Assembly (NCBI GenBank): GCA_025054735.1
Contig: JANWZG010000088.1
Location: 1-11,097 of the forward strand
Length of the DNA: 11,097 nucleotides
Direction of reading: 5' to 3'
Origin: Cyanobacteriota bacterium
GTDB taxonomy: Bacteria; Cyanobacteriota; Cyanobacteriia; SKYG9
The notes below the pieces were generated by a model, which ran no database searches, was not told the DNA's origin, and was given only the letters and a program-made list of their open reading frames with translations. Below are positions 1 through 6,754 of the stretch, one piece after another. The stretch's first letter is position 1, and every line of letters starts with the position of its first letter. The translations under genes were made by a program, and so were the position numbers.

Positions 1-972
1 AACAACACTGCTATTCGAGCGGCAATTGCAGCCCAACCAGAGCGCCGCCATCTGATTACCACCCAAGTGGAACATGCCTGTGTGCTCAACCTGTTTAAGC
101 ACTTAGAAAAGCAGGGGTATACCGTCACCTACCTGTCAGTCAACCGTAAGGGACAGGTGGACTTGATGGAACTAGAAGCAGCCATGACAGGCAATACCGC
201 CCTAATATCTATGATGTATGCCAACAACGAGACAGGCACCGTGTTTCCGGTGGAGCAAGCAGGGGCGATCGCTAAGGAATATGGCGCTAGCTTTCATGTG
301 GATGCTGTGCAGGTAGCGGGTAAACTGCCCCTAAATATGAAGTCCAGCACCATTGATTTGCTGACGATTTCAGGCCATAAGCTCCATGCTCCCAAAGGGA
401 TAGGTGCTCTGTATGTTCGCCGGGGCTACCGCTTCCGTCCGTTGCTGATTGGTGGTCACCAAGAGCGGGGTCGTCGTGCTGGAACGGAAAATGTGGCTGG
501 CATCATTGGTTTGGGCAAAGCCGCAGAGCTAGCACAACAGCACCTGGGTGATATAGCACGGGAGAAGAAGTTGCGCGATCGCCTAGAACAGGGGTTATTA
601 GCTATTCCAGATACGGAGGTGAATGGCGATCGTAAAAACCGTCTACCGAACACCACCAACATTGGCTTTAAGTACATCGAAGGGGAAGCTATTCTCCTCT
701 CCTTAGATCAGTATGGCACCTGTGCCTCTTCTGGCTCTGCCTGTACCTCTGGTTCTCTGGAGCCATCCCATGTGTTGCGAGCCATGGGGGTACCCTATAC
801 CACGTTGCACGGCTCTATCCGGTTTAGTCTGTCACGCTATACCACTGATGCTGAGGTCGATCGCACCCTTGAAGTTATGCCAGGGATTGTGAAACGCCTG
901 CGTGATCTATCCCCCTTTAACAACGACCAAGTTGACTGGTTACAGGAGCGTACCCTCGTGGCTAGTCACTAG
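1..972 (+). CDS. nifS: NifS cysteine desulfurase, 5' end missing
   Basis: PLP-dependent cysteine desulfurase that converts cysteine to alanine and hands the sulfur to NifU for Fe-S cluster assembly. The reading frame is open from base 1, so the gene starts outside the window; the GTG at 67 is an internal Val codon, not a start. 323 residues are visible; compared with the usual ~400, about 75 N-terminal residues are missing. The PLP-binding Lys lies in the motif TISGHKLHAPKG (Lys codon 379-381). The persulfide-forming Cys lies in SSGSACTSGSLEPSH (Cys codon 742-744). RRAGTEN and the NNETG segment are also typical. SSGSACTSGS with a short active-site loop marks the NifS/IscS group rather than SufS. 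It lies 81 bases upstream of nifU, as in other cyanobacterial nif clusters. The stop codon lies inside a short repeat (963-973) seen again after nifD. Confidence 0.96.
   Translation, partial: NNTAIRAAIAAQPERRHLITTQVEHACVLNLFKHLEKQGYTVTYLSVNRKGQVDLMELEAAMTGNTALISMMYANNETGTVFPVEQAGAIAKEYGASFHVDAVQVAGKLPLNMKSSTIDLLTISGHKLHAPKGIGALYVRRGYRFRPLLIGGHQERGRRAGTENVAGIIGLGKAAELAQQHLGDIAREKKLRDRLEQGLLAIPDTEVNGDRKNRLPNTTNIGFKYIEGEAILLSLDQYGTCASSGSACTSGSLEPSHVLRAMGVPYTTLHGSIRFSLSRYTTDAEVDRTLEVMPGIVKRLRDLSPFNNDQVDWLQERTLVASH
265..272. repeat. HIP1 octamer
   Basis: Exact GCGATCGC inside nifS. This highly iterated palindrome is abundant in most cyanobacterial genomes and supports the host assignment; single-base variants (for example at 1112 and 1880) are also common in this window. 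Confidence 0.85.
575..582. repeat. HIP1 octamer
   Basis: Exact GCGATCGC inside nifS, second copy. Confidence 0.85.
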
Positions 973-973
973 T
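963..973 (+). repeat. Short repeat overlapping the nifS stop (copy A)
   Basis: The 11-mer TAGTCACTAGT spans the nifS stop codon (970-972) and recurs exactly at 4624-4634, where it begins with the nifD stop codon. The following bases up to nifU also resemble the nifD-nifK spacer: GACAACGAACGA here (1018-1029) against GACAACGGACGA there. This looks like a degenerate member of a dispersed intergenic repeat. I infer shared origin; the function is unknown. Confidence 0.5.
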
Positions 974-1053
974 GCATGGGTCACTACTGCCAGTCATTTG
1001 AGGGTTAAACAGCAACCGACAACGAACGAATGCGATAAAGAAGGACAACGATT

Positions 1054-1941
1054 ATGTGGGACTACACAGAAAAAGTTCTCGACCTGTTTTATAACCCTAA
1101 AAATCAAGGGGCGATCGATGAAACTGGTGAAGCCGGGATTGCAGTGGTCTATGGCGAAGTAGGTAGCATTGCCTGCGGTGACGCACTCCGACTGCATCTC
1201 AAGATTGAAATCGAGACAGACAAGATCTTAGATGCTCGCTTCCAAACCTTTGGCTGCACTAGTGCGATCGCCTCCTCATCTGCCCTAACAGAACTGATCA
1301 AAGGCTTGACCTTGGATGAAGCCCTGAAGATTAGTAATCGTGATATTGCTGATTATTTAGGTGGCCTGCCAGAGGCCAAGATGCATTGCTCTGTCATGGG
1401 GCAAGAAGCCTTGGAAGCTGCCATCTACAAATATCGGGGCATTGAAGTAGAACACCATGACGACGATGATGGCAATTTGGTCTGTAGCTGCTTTGGGGTC
1501 AGCGAAGCCAGAATTCGACGAGTGGTGATTGAAAATAACCTGACCACAGTGGAACAGGTGACCAGCTACGTCAAAGCGGGGGGTGGATGCAGTGCCTGCA
1601 CTGCTGAAATCGAAGATTTAATTGCCGCTGTCCGCAAAGAAACTGACCTGACGGCTGCCCGTGTTGCCGCTGAAATTGCCACCGCTCAGGCAAACCATCA
1701 TCCCCTCACCACGGTGCAAAAAATTGGACTAATTCAGACTGTGTTGCAAGATGTGCGTCCTATTTTGTTGGCCGATGGTGGTGATGTCGAACTCTACGAC
1801 GTGGAGGGTGATGTGGTCAAAGTTGTGCTGAAAGGGGCTTGTGGTTCCTGTGAAAGCAGTACTGCAACGCTGAAAAACGCGATCGAAGTGCGATTGCGAG
1901 ATCGTGTATTGCCCACCCTAGTCGTGGAGGCTGTTGCCTGA
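1054..1941 (+). CDS. nifU: NifU Fe-S cluster scaffold, three-domain form
   Basis: Scaffold on which NifS-derived sulfur and iron are assembled into [2Fe-2S] and [4Fe-4S] clusters for NifH and for cofactor synthesis. It is 295 residues with the full three-domain layout. The N-terminal IscU-like domain (about 1-125) has Cys41 (in CGDA), Cys68 and Cys112. The central [2Fe-2S] domain has Cys144 and Cys146 (CSC) and Cys179 and Cys182 (CSAC). The C-terminal Nfu domain (about 222-290) has the pair Cys263/Cys266 in GACGSCESS. A short acidic/His linker (EHHDDDDG, 133-140) precedes the central domain. The ATG at 1054 is chosen because AAGGA at 1041-1045 lies 8 bases upstream and the next residues (MWDYTEKVLDLFYNPKNQG) match the family N-terminus. 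Confidence 0.97.
   Translation: MWDYTEKVLDLFYNPKNQGAIDETGEAGIAVVYGEVGSIACGDALRLHLKIEIETDKILDARFQTFGCTSAIASSSALTELIKGLTLDEALKISNRDIADYLGGLPEAKMHCSVMGQEALEAAIYKYRGIEVEHHDDDDGNLVCSCFGVSEARIRRVVIENNLTTVEQVTSYVKAGGGCSACTAEIEDLIAAVRKETDLTAARVAAEIATAQANHHPLTTVQKIGLIQTVLQDVRPILLADGGDVELYDVEGDVVKVVLKGACGSCESSTATLKNAIEVRLRDRVLPTLVVEAVA
1264..1271. repeat. HIP1 octamer
   Basis: Exact GCGATCGC inside nifU. Confidence 0.85.
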
Positions 1942-2011
1942 ACTCCCAGCTCCTTCAGCATACTCCGTTGGTTGATCGCCCGTCGATTTCACCAACATTA
2001 TTAGCCCAAAC

Positions 2012-2028
2012 CAGCGCCACTAGCGCTG
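2012..2028 (+). promoter_or_regulatory. Stem-loop in the nifU-nifH spacer
   Basis: CAGCGC (2012-2017) and GCGCTG (2023-2028) form a perfect 6-bp stem around the 5-base loop CACTA, ending 36 bases before the nifH start. No U-run follows, so it is not a classical terminator. In Anabaena variabilis the nifH transcript 5' end is reported to arise by processing of a longer nif mRNA near a stem-loop; a similar role here is inferred from position only. Confidence 0.45.
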
Positions 2029-2050
2029 ATCTACAACTGCTCAAACTCCA

Positions 2051-2056
2051 AAGGAG
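2051..2056 (+). promoter_or_regulatory. Strong ribosome binding site of nifH
   Basis: AAGGAG with an 8-base spacer to the ATG at 2065. It is close to the ideal Shine-Dalgarno sequence, in keeping with the high demand for Fe protein, and it fixes the nifH start. Confidence 0.8.
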
Positions 2057-2064
2057 ATAATTTC

Positions 2065-2961
2065 ATGACTGACGAAAGCATTAGACAGATAGCCTTCTAT
2101 GGCAAGGGTGGCATTGGTAAATCCACCACTTCGCAAAACACGATCGCTGGTCTAGCAGAAATGGGTGAGCGCATCATGATTGTTGGATGCGACCCCAAAG
2201 CAGATTCCACCCGCTTGATGCTGCACAGCAAAGCTCAGACTACCATTCTGCACCTAGCTGCTGAGCGCGGCGCGGTAGAAGACCTGGAACTCGAAGAAGT
2301 GATGCTCACAGGGTACTTAGGGGTTCGCTGCGTTGAATCTGGTGGCCCAGAACCTGGTGTAGGCTGTGCTGGTCGTGGCATCATCACTGCCATCAACTTC
2401 CTGGAAGAGAACGGTGCCTATGAAGACCTAGACTTCGTTTCCTATGACGTATTAGGTGACGTAGTTTGCGGTGGTTTTGCTATGCCTATTCGGGAAGGCA
2501 AAGCCCAAGAGATTTACATCGTTACCTCTGGTGAAATGATGGCTATGTATGCGGCCAACAATATTGCTCGCGGTATTTTGAAGTATGCTCACTCTGGTGG
2601 CGTGCGCCTAGGTGGCTTGATCTGCAACAGCCGTAAGGTTGACCGGGAAATTGAACTAATTGAAACCCTGGCAGAACGGCTGAATACTCAGATGATCCAC
2701 TTTGTTCCCCGTGACAATATTGTTCAGCACGCTGAACTGCGTCGTATGACGGTAATTGAGTATGCTCCCGACAGCAATCAAGCTAACGAATACCGCGCCC
2801 TAGCGAAGAAGATTAAAGAGAATACCAAGTGCACCATCCCAACCCCAATCTCGATGGATGAACTGGAAGACCTGCTAGTCGAATTCGGTATTTTGACTGG
2901 TGAAGAAGAGTACCAGAAAGCTATTCAGGAGGGTACTCGCGCCCCTGCTGGCGTTGCTTAG
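2065..2961 (+). CDS. nifH: NifH nitrogenase Fe protein
   Basis: Homodimeric ATP-dependent reductase that passes electrons one at a time to NifDK and also takes part in P-cluster and FeMo-cofactor maturation. It is 298 residues, the usual cyanobacterial length. The P-loop GKGGIGKST spans residues 13-21. The [4Fe-4S] cluster that bridges the dimer is held by Cys101 (GVGCAGRG) and Cys135 (DVVCGGFAMP). Arg104 in CAGRG corresponds to the arginine ADP-ribosylated in bacteria that have DraT; nothing here shows that system is present. The start is set by the strong Shine-Dalgarno site and the N-terminus MTDESIRQIAFYGKGG. No insertion element interrupts the gene. It is separated from nifU by 123 bases and from nifD by 186 bases. 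Confidence 0.99.
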   Translation: MTDESIRQIAFYGKGGIGKSTTSQNTIAGLAEMGERIMIVGCDPKADSTRLMLHSKAQTTILHLAAERGAVEDLELEEVMLTGYLGVRCVESGGPEPGVGCAGRGIITAINFLEENGAYEDLDFVSYDVLGDVVCGGFAMPIREGKAQEIYIVTSGEMMAMYAANNIARGILKYAHSGGVRLGGLICNSRKVDREIELIETLAERLNTQMIHFVPRDNIVQHAELRRMTVIEYAPDSNQANEYRALAKKIKENTKCTIPTPISMDELEDLLVEFGILTGEEEYQKAIQEGTRAPAGVA

Positions 2962-2972
2962 TTGCGATCGTA

Positions 2973-2993
2973 GGTGATGGGTGATGGGAGATG
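2973..2993 (+). repeat. Heptamer tandem repeat after nifH
   Basis: Three adjacent heptamers, GGTGATG (2973-2979), GGTGATG (2980-2986) and the variant GGAGATG (2987-2993), start 12 bases after the nifH stop. Short heptameric tandem repeats are a known class in cyanobacterial genomes. The last two copies also form the left arm of the long inverted repeat in this spacer. Confidence 0.6.
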
Positions 2994-3084
2994 CAGCAAA
3001 CCTGTGAGGAAGTCGTGAAGCAATGGGCTGATGAATACCAAGCATCCCCATGGTCTCCCTTCTCACCTGCTACATCTCCCCACC
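2980..3084 (+). promoter_or_regulatory. Long nested inverted repeat in the nifH-nifD spacer
   Basis: The arms 2980-2993 and 3073-3084 can form a 12-bp stem with a 2-base bulge. Inside it, GTGAGGAAG (3004-3012) pairs with CTTCTCAC (3059-3066) with one bulged G. Innermost, ATGGG (3023-3027) pairs with CCCAT (3047-3051). The right side also holds a direct repeat CACCTGCTA (3064-3072 and 3081-3089). The whole spacer could fold into one elongated hairpin. It has no U-run, so a role in separating or stabilising nifH mRNA is more likely than termination; this is inference. Confidence 0.5.
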
Positions 3085-3147
3085 TGCTAATCCAGTTTAT
3101 TTCCTCTACTCTCAATCTCTCTATCCTTTACCCAGCGAGGCTAACCT

Positions 3148-4626
3148 ATGACACCTCTAGAGTCCCAAACCCTTGACACTAACCCCGTTACTGCCAAGAA
3201 AGAACTAATCCAAGAAGTATTAGCAGCCTATCCCGACAAGGCTAAGAAGAAGCGGGAAAAGCATCTGAACGTTTACGAAGCAGGCAAATCTGATTGTGGC
3301 GTTAAATCCAATATTAAATCAGTGCCTGGTTCTATGACCACTCGTGGCTGTGCCTATGCTGGCTCTAAGGGTGTGGTGTGGGGACCAATCAAAGACATGA
3401 TCCACATCAGCCATGGCCCTGTTGGTTGTGGTTACTATTCCTGGTCAGGTCGCCGCAACTACTACATTGGCACCACAGGCATTGACTCCTTTGGTACTAT
3501 GCAATTCACCTCAGACTTCCAGGAGCGTGACATTGTATTTGGTGGCGACAAAAAACTCGCCAAGCTAATCACCGAGATAGAGGAACTCTTTCCTCTGAAC
3601 CGGGGTATTTCCATTCAGTCTGAATGTCCCATCGGCTTGATTGGAGATGACATCGAAGCAGTAGCTAAGAAAGCTGCTAAGGAAATTGGCAAGACAGTAG
3701 TCCCTGTCCGTTGCGAAGGGTTCCGGGGCGTGTCTCAATCTTTAGGTCACCACATTGCCAATGACTCAGTTCGCGATTGGGTATTCCCTCAATATGACAA
3801 AGAGAAGAAGGCAGGCAACATCCCTGAAGGAACTCCCTATGACGTTGCCATCATTGGTGACTACAACATTGGTGGAGATGCCTGGTCTAGCCGCATTCTG
3901 TTGGAAGAAATTGGTCTGCGTGTTGTCGCCCAGTGGTCTGGAGATGGTACGTTGCACGAAATGGTCAATACGCCATCGGTGAAGTTAAACTTGGTGCACT
4001 GCTACCGCTCCATGAACTACATCAGCCGCCACATGGAAGAAGCCTATGGTATTCCTTGGTTGGAATATAACTTCTTTGGCCCGACTCAAATTGCTCAGTC
4101 ACTGCGGACGATCGCCGCTCGATTTGACGAAACTATTCAGGCCAATGCTGAAGCTGTTATTGCCAAGTATGAAGCCCAAACCAAGGCGGTAATCGAGAAA
4201 TATCGTCCCCGGTTAGAGGGTAAAACCGTAGCCCTTATGGTTGGCGGTCTGCGTCCTCGCCACGTGGTTCCTGCCTTCCACGACTTGGGCATGACCTTGG
4301 TGGGTACCGGATATGAATTTGGTCACAATGATGACTACAAACGTACCACCCACTACGTTGAGCATGGCACCCTAATCTATGATGATGTTTCTGCCTATGA
4401 GTTTGAGGAGTTTATCAAGAAACTGAAACCCGACTTAGTTGCTTCGGGTATTAAGGAGAAGTACGTCTTCCAGAAAATGGCATTGCCCTTCCGCCAGATG
4501 CACTCTTGGGATTACTCCGGCCCTTACCATGGCTATGACGGCTTTGCTATCTTTGCTCGCGACATGGATATGGCACTCAACAGCCCCACGTGGGACTTGA
4601 TTGGTACGCCGTGGAAGCAGGATTAG
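3148..4626 (+). CDS. nifD: NifD nitrogenase MoFe protein alpha subunit
   Basis: Alpha subunit of the alpha2beta2 MoFe protein; it binds the FeMo-cofactor where N2 is reduced and shares the P-cluster with NifK. It is 492 residues, full length. P-cluster ligands are Cys68, Cys94 and Cys160. FeMo-cofactor ligands are Cys285 (NLVHCYRSMN) and His452 (FRQMHSWDY). Active-site residues matching the Azotobacter enzyme are Val76, Gln197, His201 (SQSLGHH), Arg369 (GGLRPRH) and Lys436 near homocitrate. All point to a true molybdenum enzyme rather than a V- or Fe-only form. The ATG at 3148 has GCGAGG at 3135-3140, 7 bases upstream. It is uninterrupted, unlike nifD genes that carry an excision element in some heterocystous strains. 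Confidence 0.99.
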   Translation: MTPLESQTLDTNPVTAKKELIQEVLAAYPDKAKKKREKHLNVYEAGKSDCGVKSNIKSVPGSMTTRGCAYAGSKGVVWGPIKDMIHISHGPVGCGYYSWSGRRNYYIGTTGIDSFGTMQFTSDFQERDIVFGGDKKLAKLITEIEELFPLNRGISIQSECPIGLIGDDIEAVAKKAAKEIGKTVVPVRCEGFRGVSQSLGHHIANDSVRDWVFPQYDKEKKAGNIPEGTPYDVAIIGDYNIGGDAWSSRILLEEIGLRVVAQWSGDGTLHEMVNTPSVKLNLVHCYRSMNYISRHMEEAYGIPWLEYNFFGPTQIAQSLRTIAARFDETIQANAEAVIAKYEAQTKAVIEKYRPRLEGKTVALMVGGLRPRHVVPAFHDLGMTLVGTGYEFGHNDDYKRTTHYVEHGTLIYDDVSAYEFEEFIKKLKPDLVASGIKEKYVFQKMALPFRQMHSWDYSGPYHGYDGFAIFARDMDMALNSPTWDLIGTPWKQD

Positions 4627-4634
4627 TCACTAGT
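4624..4634 (+). repeat. Short repeat at the nifD stop (copy B)
   Basis: Exact second copy of TAGTCACTAGT, starting with the nifD stop codon. The rest of the 88-base nifD-nifK spacer contains TTGTCC (4637-4642) and its complement GGACAA (4669-4674), a possible 6-bp stem with a large loop, then GACAACGGACGAC (from 4670), related to the nifS-nifU spacer. Confidence 0.5.
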
Positions 4635-4701
4635 CATTGTCCATAGTTGATGCGCAGCAATTGACAGGGGACAACGGACGACAAACGAATTAACGACTCA
4701 G

Positions 4702-4711
4702 GAGAATTCTC
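4702..4711 (+). repeat. Palindrome overlapping the nifK ribosome binding site
   Basis: GAGAATTCTC is a perfect 10-base palindrome that overlaps the nifK Shine-Dalgarno sequence AGGAG (4700-4704; 10 bases before the ATG). A related AGAATTCTCA string (10492-10501) runs into the Shine-Dalgarno of the DUF683 gene. It may be chance. Confidence 0.35.
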
Positions 4712-4714
4712 ATC

Positions 4715-6250
4715 ATGGCTCAGAACAATATCGATCGCATTAAAGATCACGCTGAACTCTTTCACCAAGACGAATACCAACAACTATTTGCGGCTAAGAA
4801 ACAGTTTGAAGGGGGACATGACCCCGATGTAGTAGCCCAAACGGCTGAGTGGACAAAGACCTGGGAATATCGGGAAAAGAACTTTGCCCGTGAAGCCCTG
4901 ACTGTTAACCCAGCTAAAGCCTGTCAGCCCTTGGGCGCTATCCTAGCCGCGGTTGGCTTTGAAGGCACCCTGCCCTTTGTACATGGTTCTCAAGGCTGTG
5001 TCGCCTATTTCCGCAGCCACTTTACCCGCCACTTCAAGGAACCCTTTTCAGCCGTGTCCTCCTCCATGACGGAAGATGCAGCCGTGTTTGGGGGCTTGAA
5101 CAATATGAAAGAGGGCTTAGCCAACTCCTACAACCTCTACAAGCCCAAGATGATTGCTGTTTGCACAACCTGCATGGCTGAGGTAATTGGTGATGACTTG
5201 CAAGCCTTCATCAAGGCCTCGAAGGATGAGGGATCTGTGCCCCAAGACTTCCCTGTGCCCTATGCCCACACCCCTAGCTTTGTCGGCTCTCATATCACGG
5301 GTTACGACAACATGATGAAGGGCATCTTGGTCAACCTGACCGAAGGCAAGAAACAGGAAACCACGAACGGCAGGATTAACTTCATTCCTGGCTTTGAGAC
5401 CTACATCGGCAACTTGCGGGAAATCAAGCGCATTGCCAACCTAATGGGGATTGACTATACTCTCTTGGCTGATAACTCCGAATACCTGGATTCTCCCAAT
5501 ACGGGTGAGTACAACATGTACCCTGGTGGCACTAAGTTGGCAGATGCTGCCGATGCTATCAACGGTGAGGCAACGATCGCCTTCCAAGCCTACTCCACGG
5601 TCAAAACTCGTGAATTGATCGAAAGTTGGGGACAAGCGACCTATGTAGCTCGCCCGGTAGGCATCCGTGGTACCGACGAATTTTTGATGAAGTTGTCAGC
5701 TCTGACTGGCAAGCCCATCCCCCAAGAGCTAGAAGCAGAGCGGGGTCGTGCGGTGGATGCCCTCACAGATTCCCAAGCATGGCTGCATGGCAAGCGAGTA
5801 GCCTACTATGGCGACCCTGATTTGGTGATTGGCTTGACCCAGTTCTTGCTGGAAGTAGGTGCTGAACCTGTGCATATCGTTGTTACCAATAGCAATGATG
5901 TATTTGAGGCAGAACTACGGGCATTGCTGGATTCCAGCCCATTCGGCGCTGGTGCCACGATTTGGGGTGGCAGAGATCTGTGGCATATGCGCTCCTTACT
6001 GTTTACTGAACCCGTGGACTTCTTCATTGGCAATTCCTACGGTAAGTACCTCTGGCGGGATACGCACACCCCGATCGTGCGGATTGGCTATCCTATCTTT
6101 GATCGCCATCACCTGCATCGCTATGCCACCTACGGCTACCAGGGTGCTATCAACCTCCTTAACTGGATTGTCAACACCATCTTGGATGAACTCGATCGCA
6201 ACACAATCATACCTGCGAAGACAGACATCTCCTATGACCTGATTCGCTAG
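4715..6250 (+). CDS. nifK: NifK nitrogenase MoFe protein beta subunit
   Basis: Beta subunit of the MoFe protein; it supplies half of the P-cluster ligands and part of the Fe-protein docking face. It is 511 residues, within the normal range. P-cluster ligands Cys70 (AKACQPLGA), Cys95 (GSQGCVAYFR) and Cys153 (CTTCMAEVIGDD), with Ser188 (HTPSFVGSH), fall at the same residue numbers as in Azotobacter vinelandii NifK. The start ATG at 4715 has AGGAG 10 bases upstream. The spacer to nifD (88 bases) carries repeats, and a strong hairpin begins 22 bases after the stop, so nifK may end the highly expressed structural-gene part of the cluster. Confidence 0.99.
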   Translation: MAQNNIDRIKDHAELFHQDEYQQLFAAKKQFEGGHDPDVVAQTAEWTKTWEYREKNFAREALTVNPAKACQPLGAILAAVGFEGTLPFVHGSQGCVAYFRSHFTRHFKEPFSAVSSSMTEDAAVFGGLNNMKEGLANSYNLYKPKMIAVCTTCMAEVIGDDLQAFIKASKDEGSVPQDFPVPYAHTPSFVGSHITGYDNMMKGILVNLTEGKKQETTNGRINFIPGFETYIGNLREIKRIANLMGIDYTLLADNSEYLDSPNTGEYNMYPGGTKLADAADAINGEATIAFQAYSTVKTRELIESWGQATYVARPVGIRGTDEFLMKLSALTGKPIPQELEAERGRAVDALTDSQAWLHGKRVAYYGDPDLVIGLTQFLLEVGAEPVHIVVTNSNDVFEAELRALLDSSPFGAGATIWGGRDLWHMRSLLFTEPVDFFIGNSYGKYLWRDTHTPIVRIGYPIFDRHHLHRYATYGYQGAINLLNWIVNTILDELDRNTIIPAKTDISYDLIR

Positions 6251-6259
6251 TCCGACTAT

Positions 6260-6353
6260 GCCCTCACCCTAACCCCTCTCCCACTTGGGGGAGGGGGGCT
6301 TAAGACAACGGTTTGGCTCCTAGCTCCCCTGGGAAAAGGGGTTCGGGAAGAGG
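6260..6353 (+). repeat. GC-rich palindromic repeat element after nifK
   Basis: The outer arms 6262-6282 and 6331-6353 are imperfect complements around the core AACCCCT (6271-6277) / AGGGGTT (6337-6343). Within the left arm, 6273-6282 and 6287-6296 form a 10-bp stem (one G-U pair) with the loop ACTT. Within the right arm, CCCCT (6326-6330) and AGGGG (6337-6341) form a second, smaller hairpin. The CCCTCACCC...AACCCCTCTCCC wording resembles a palindromic intergenic repeat common in cyanobacterial genomes; that family assignment is from memory. No U-run follows either stem, so a role as mRNA 3'-end stabiliser, processing site or partial terminator is inferred. Confidence 0.7.
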
Positions 6354-6391
6354 ACAACTTAACCCTCTGCCTTTATTCTCAAGAACCCACT

Positions 6392-6679
6392 ATGCCTACC
6401 ATTACGTCCCCCCTACCGCCTACCTCTGGTCTTCTAGATCCCATTCGCCGATGGATCAATCGCTATGAAATTCGCTCTGTCCGCACTGCTCACCTCATTT
6501 GTCAGGTGATTCCCCGCAGTTGCCCCTTTGAGCATCGCTTCTCCATCGGAAAATACAGCCTATATATCCCCCCCTTGTGCGAACTAAATCCCTTCTACAA
6601 CGAGTTTGTTGCTCTGCGGTTCCGTGCCCTCAACTATCTTGAGGCCTGTGGTGAAACCATCGACAAATATGTTTGCTAA
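6392..6679 (+). CDS. Mo-dependent nitrogenase C-terminal family small protein
   Basis: A 95-residue protein that I recognise as the small cyanobacterial family annotated as Mo-dependent nitrogenase, C-terminal (Mo-nitro_C). The diagnostic central part is HLICQVIPRSCPFE (residues 34-47), followed by IPPLCELNP (59-67) and FRALNYLEACGE (77-88). Five Cys are present (37, 44, 63, 86, 95); conservation of several might indicate a metal or redox role, but this is inference. No signal peptide or membrane segment is seen. Despite the family name it is not part of NifD or NifK, both of which are complete here. There is no clear Shine-Dalgarno sequence before the ATG at 6392. It lies between nifK and nifE, behind the palindromic repeat. 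The molecular function is unknown. Confidence 0.85.
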   Translation: MPTITSPLPPTSGLLDPIRRWINRYEIRSVRTAHLICQVIPRSCPFEHRFSIGKYSLYIPPLCELNPFYNEFVALRFRALNYLEACGETIDKYVC

Positions 6680-6704
6680 CTAGCCATTGCTCACTGGCGT
6701 ACTA

Positions 6705-6726
6705 GTCAACAACTGGTCAACAACTG
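6705..6726 (+). repeat. 11-base tandem duplication upstream of nifE
   Basis: GTCAACAACTG occurs twice in direct succession (6705-6715 and 6716-6726), 28 bases before nifE. The surrounding spacer (ACTAGCCATTGCTCACTGG, then ACTAGTCAAC and GACGACAAAGGATAACGGAC) resembles the TAGTCACTAGT...GACAACGGACGAC material before nifU and nifK, so this may be a third, more diverged copy of the same intergenic repeat. Confidence 0.6.
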
Positions 6727-6754
6727 ATAGACGACAAAGGATAACGGACACATC

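Noticed and set aside
67..69. GTG as the start of nifS
   Set aside because: The frame is open to base 1, and the upstream residues (AIRAAIAAQPERRHLITTQ) belong to the family sequence, so this is an internal Val.
1942..2064. NtcA-type site (GTA-N8-TAC) or sigma-70 promoter upstream of nifH
   Set aside because: No match to GTA-N8-TAC was seen, and AT-rich candidates around 1995-2005 lack a paired -35 box, so no promoter is claimed.
2973..3089. CRISPR-like array in the nifH-nifD spacer
   Set aside because: The repeats are only 7-9 bases, adjacent or irregularly spaced, with no uniform spacers.
5859..6242. 127-residue open frame on the plus strand in another frame of nifK
   Set aside because: It overlaps the conserved NifK C-terminus and has no recognisable similarity or start signal.
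6273..6296. Rho-independent terminator after nifK
   Set aside because: The stem is strong, but it is followed by GGCTTAAGAC rather than a T-run, so it is listed as a repeat with possible RNA function only.
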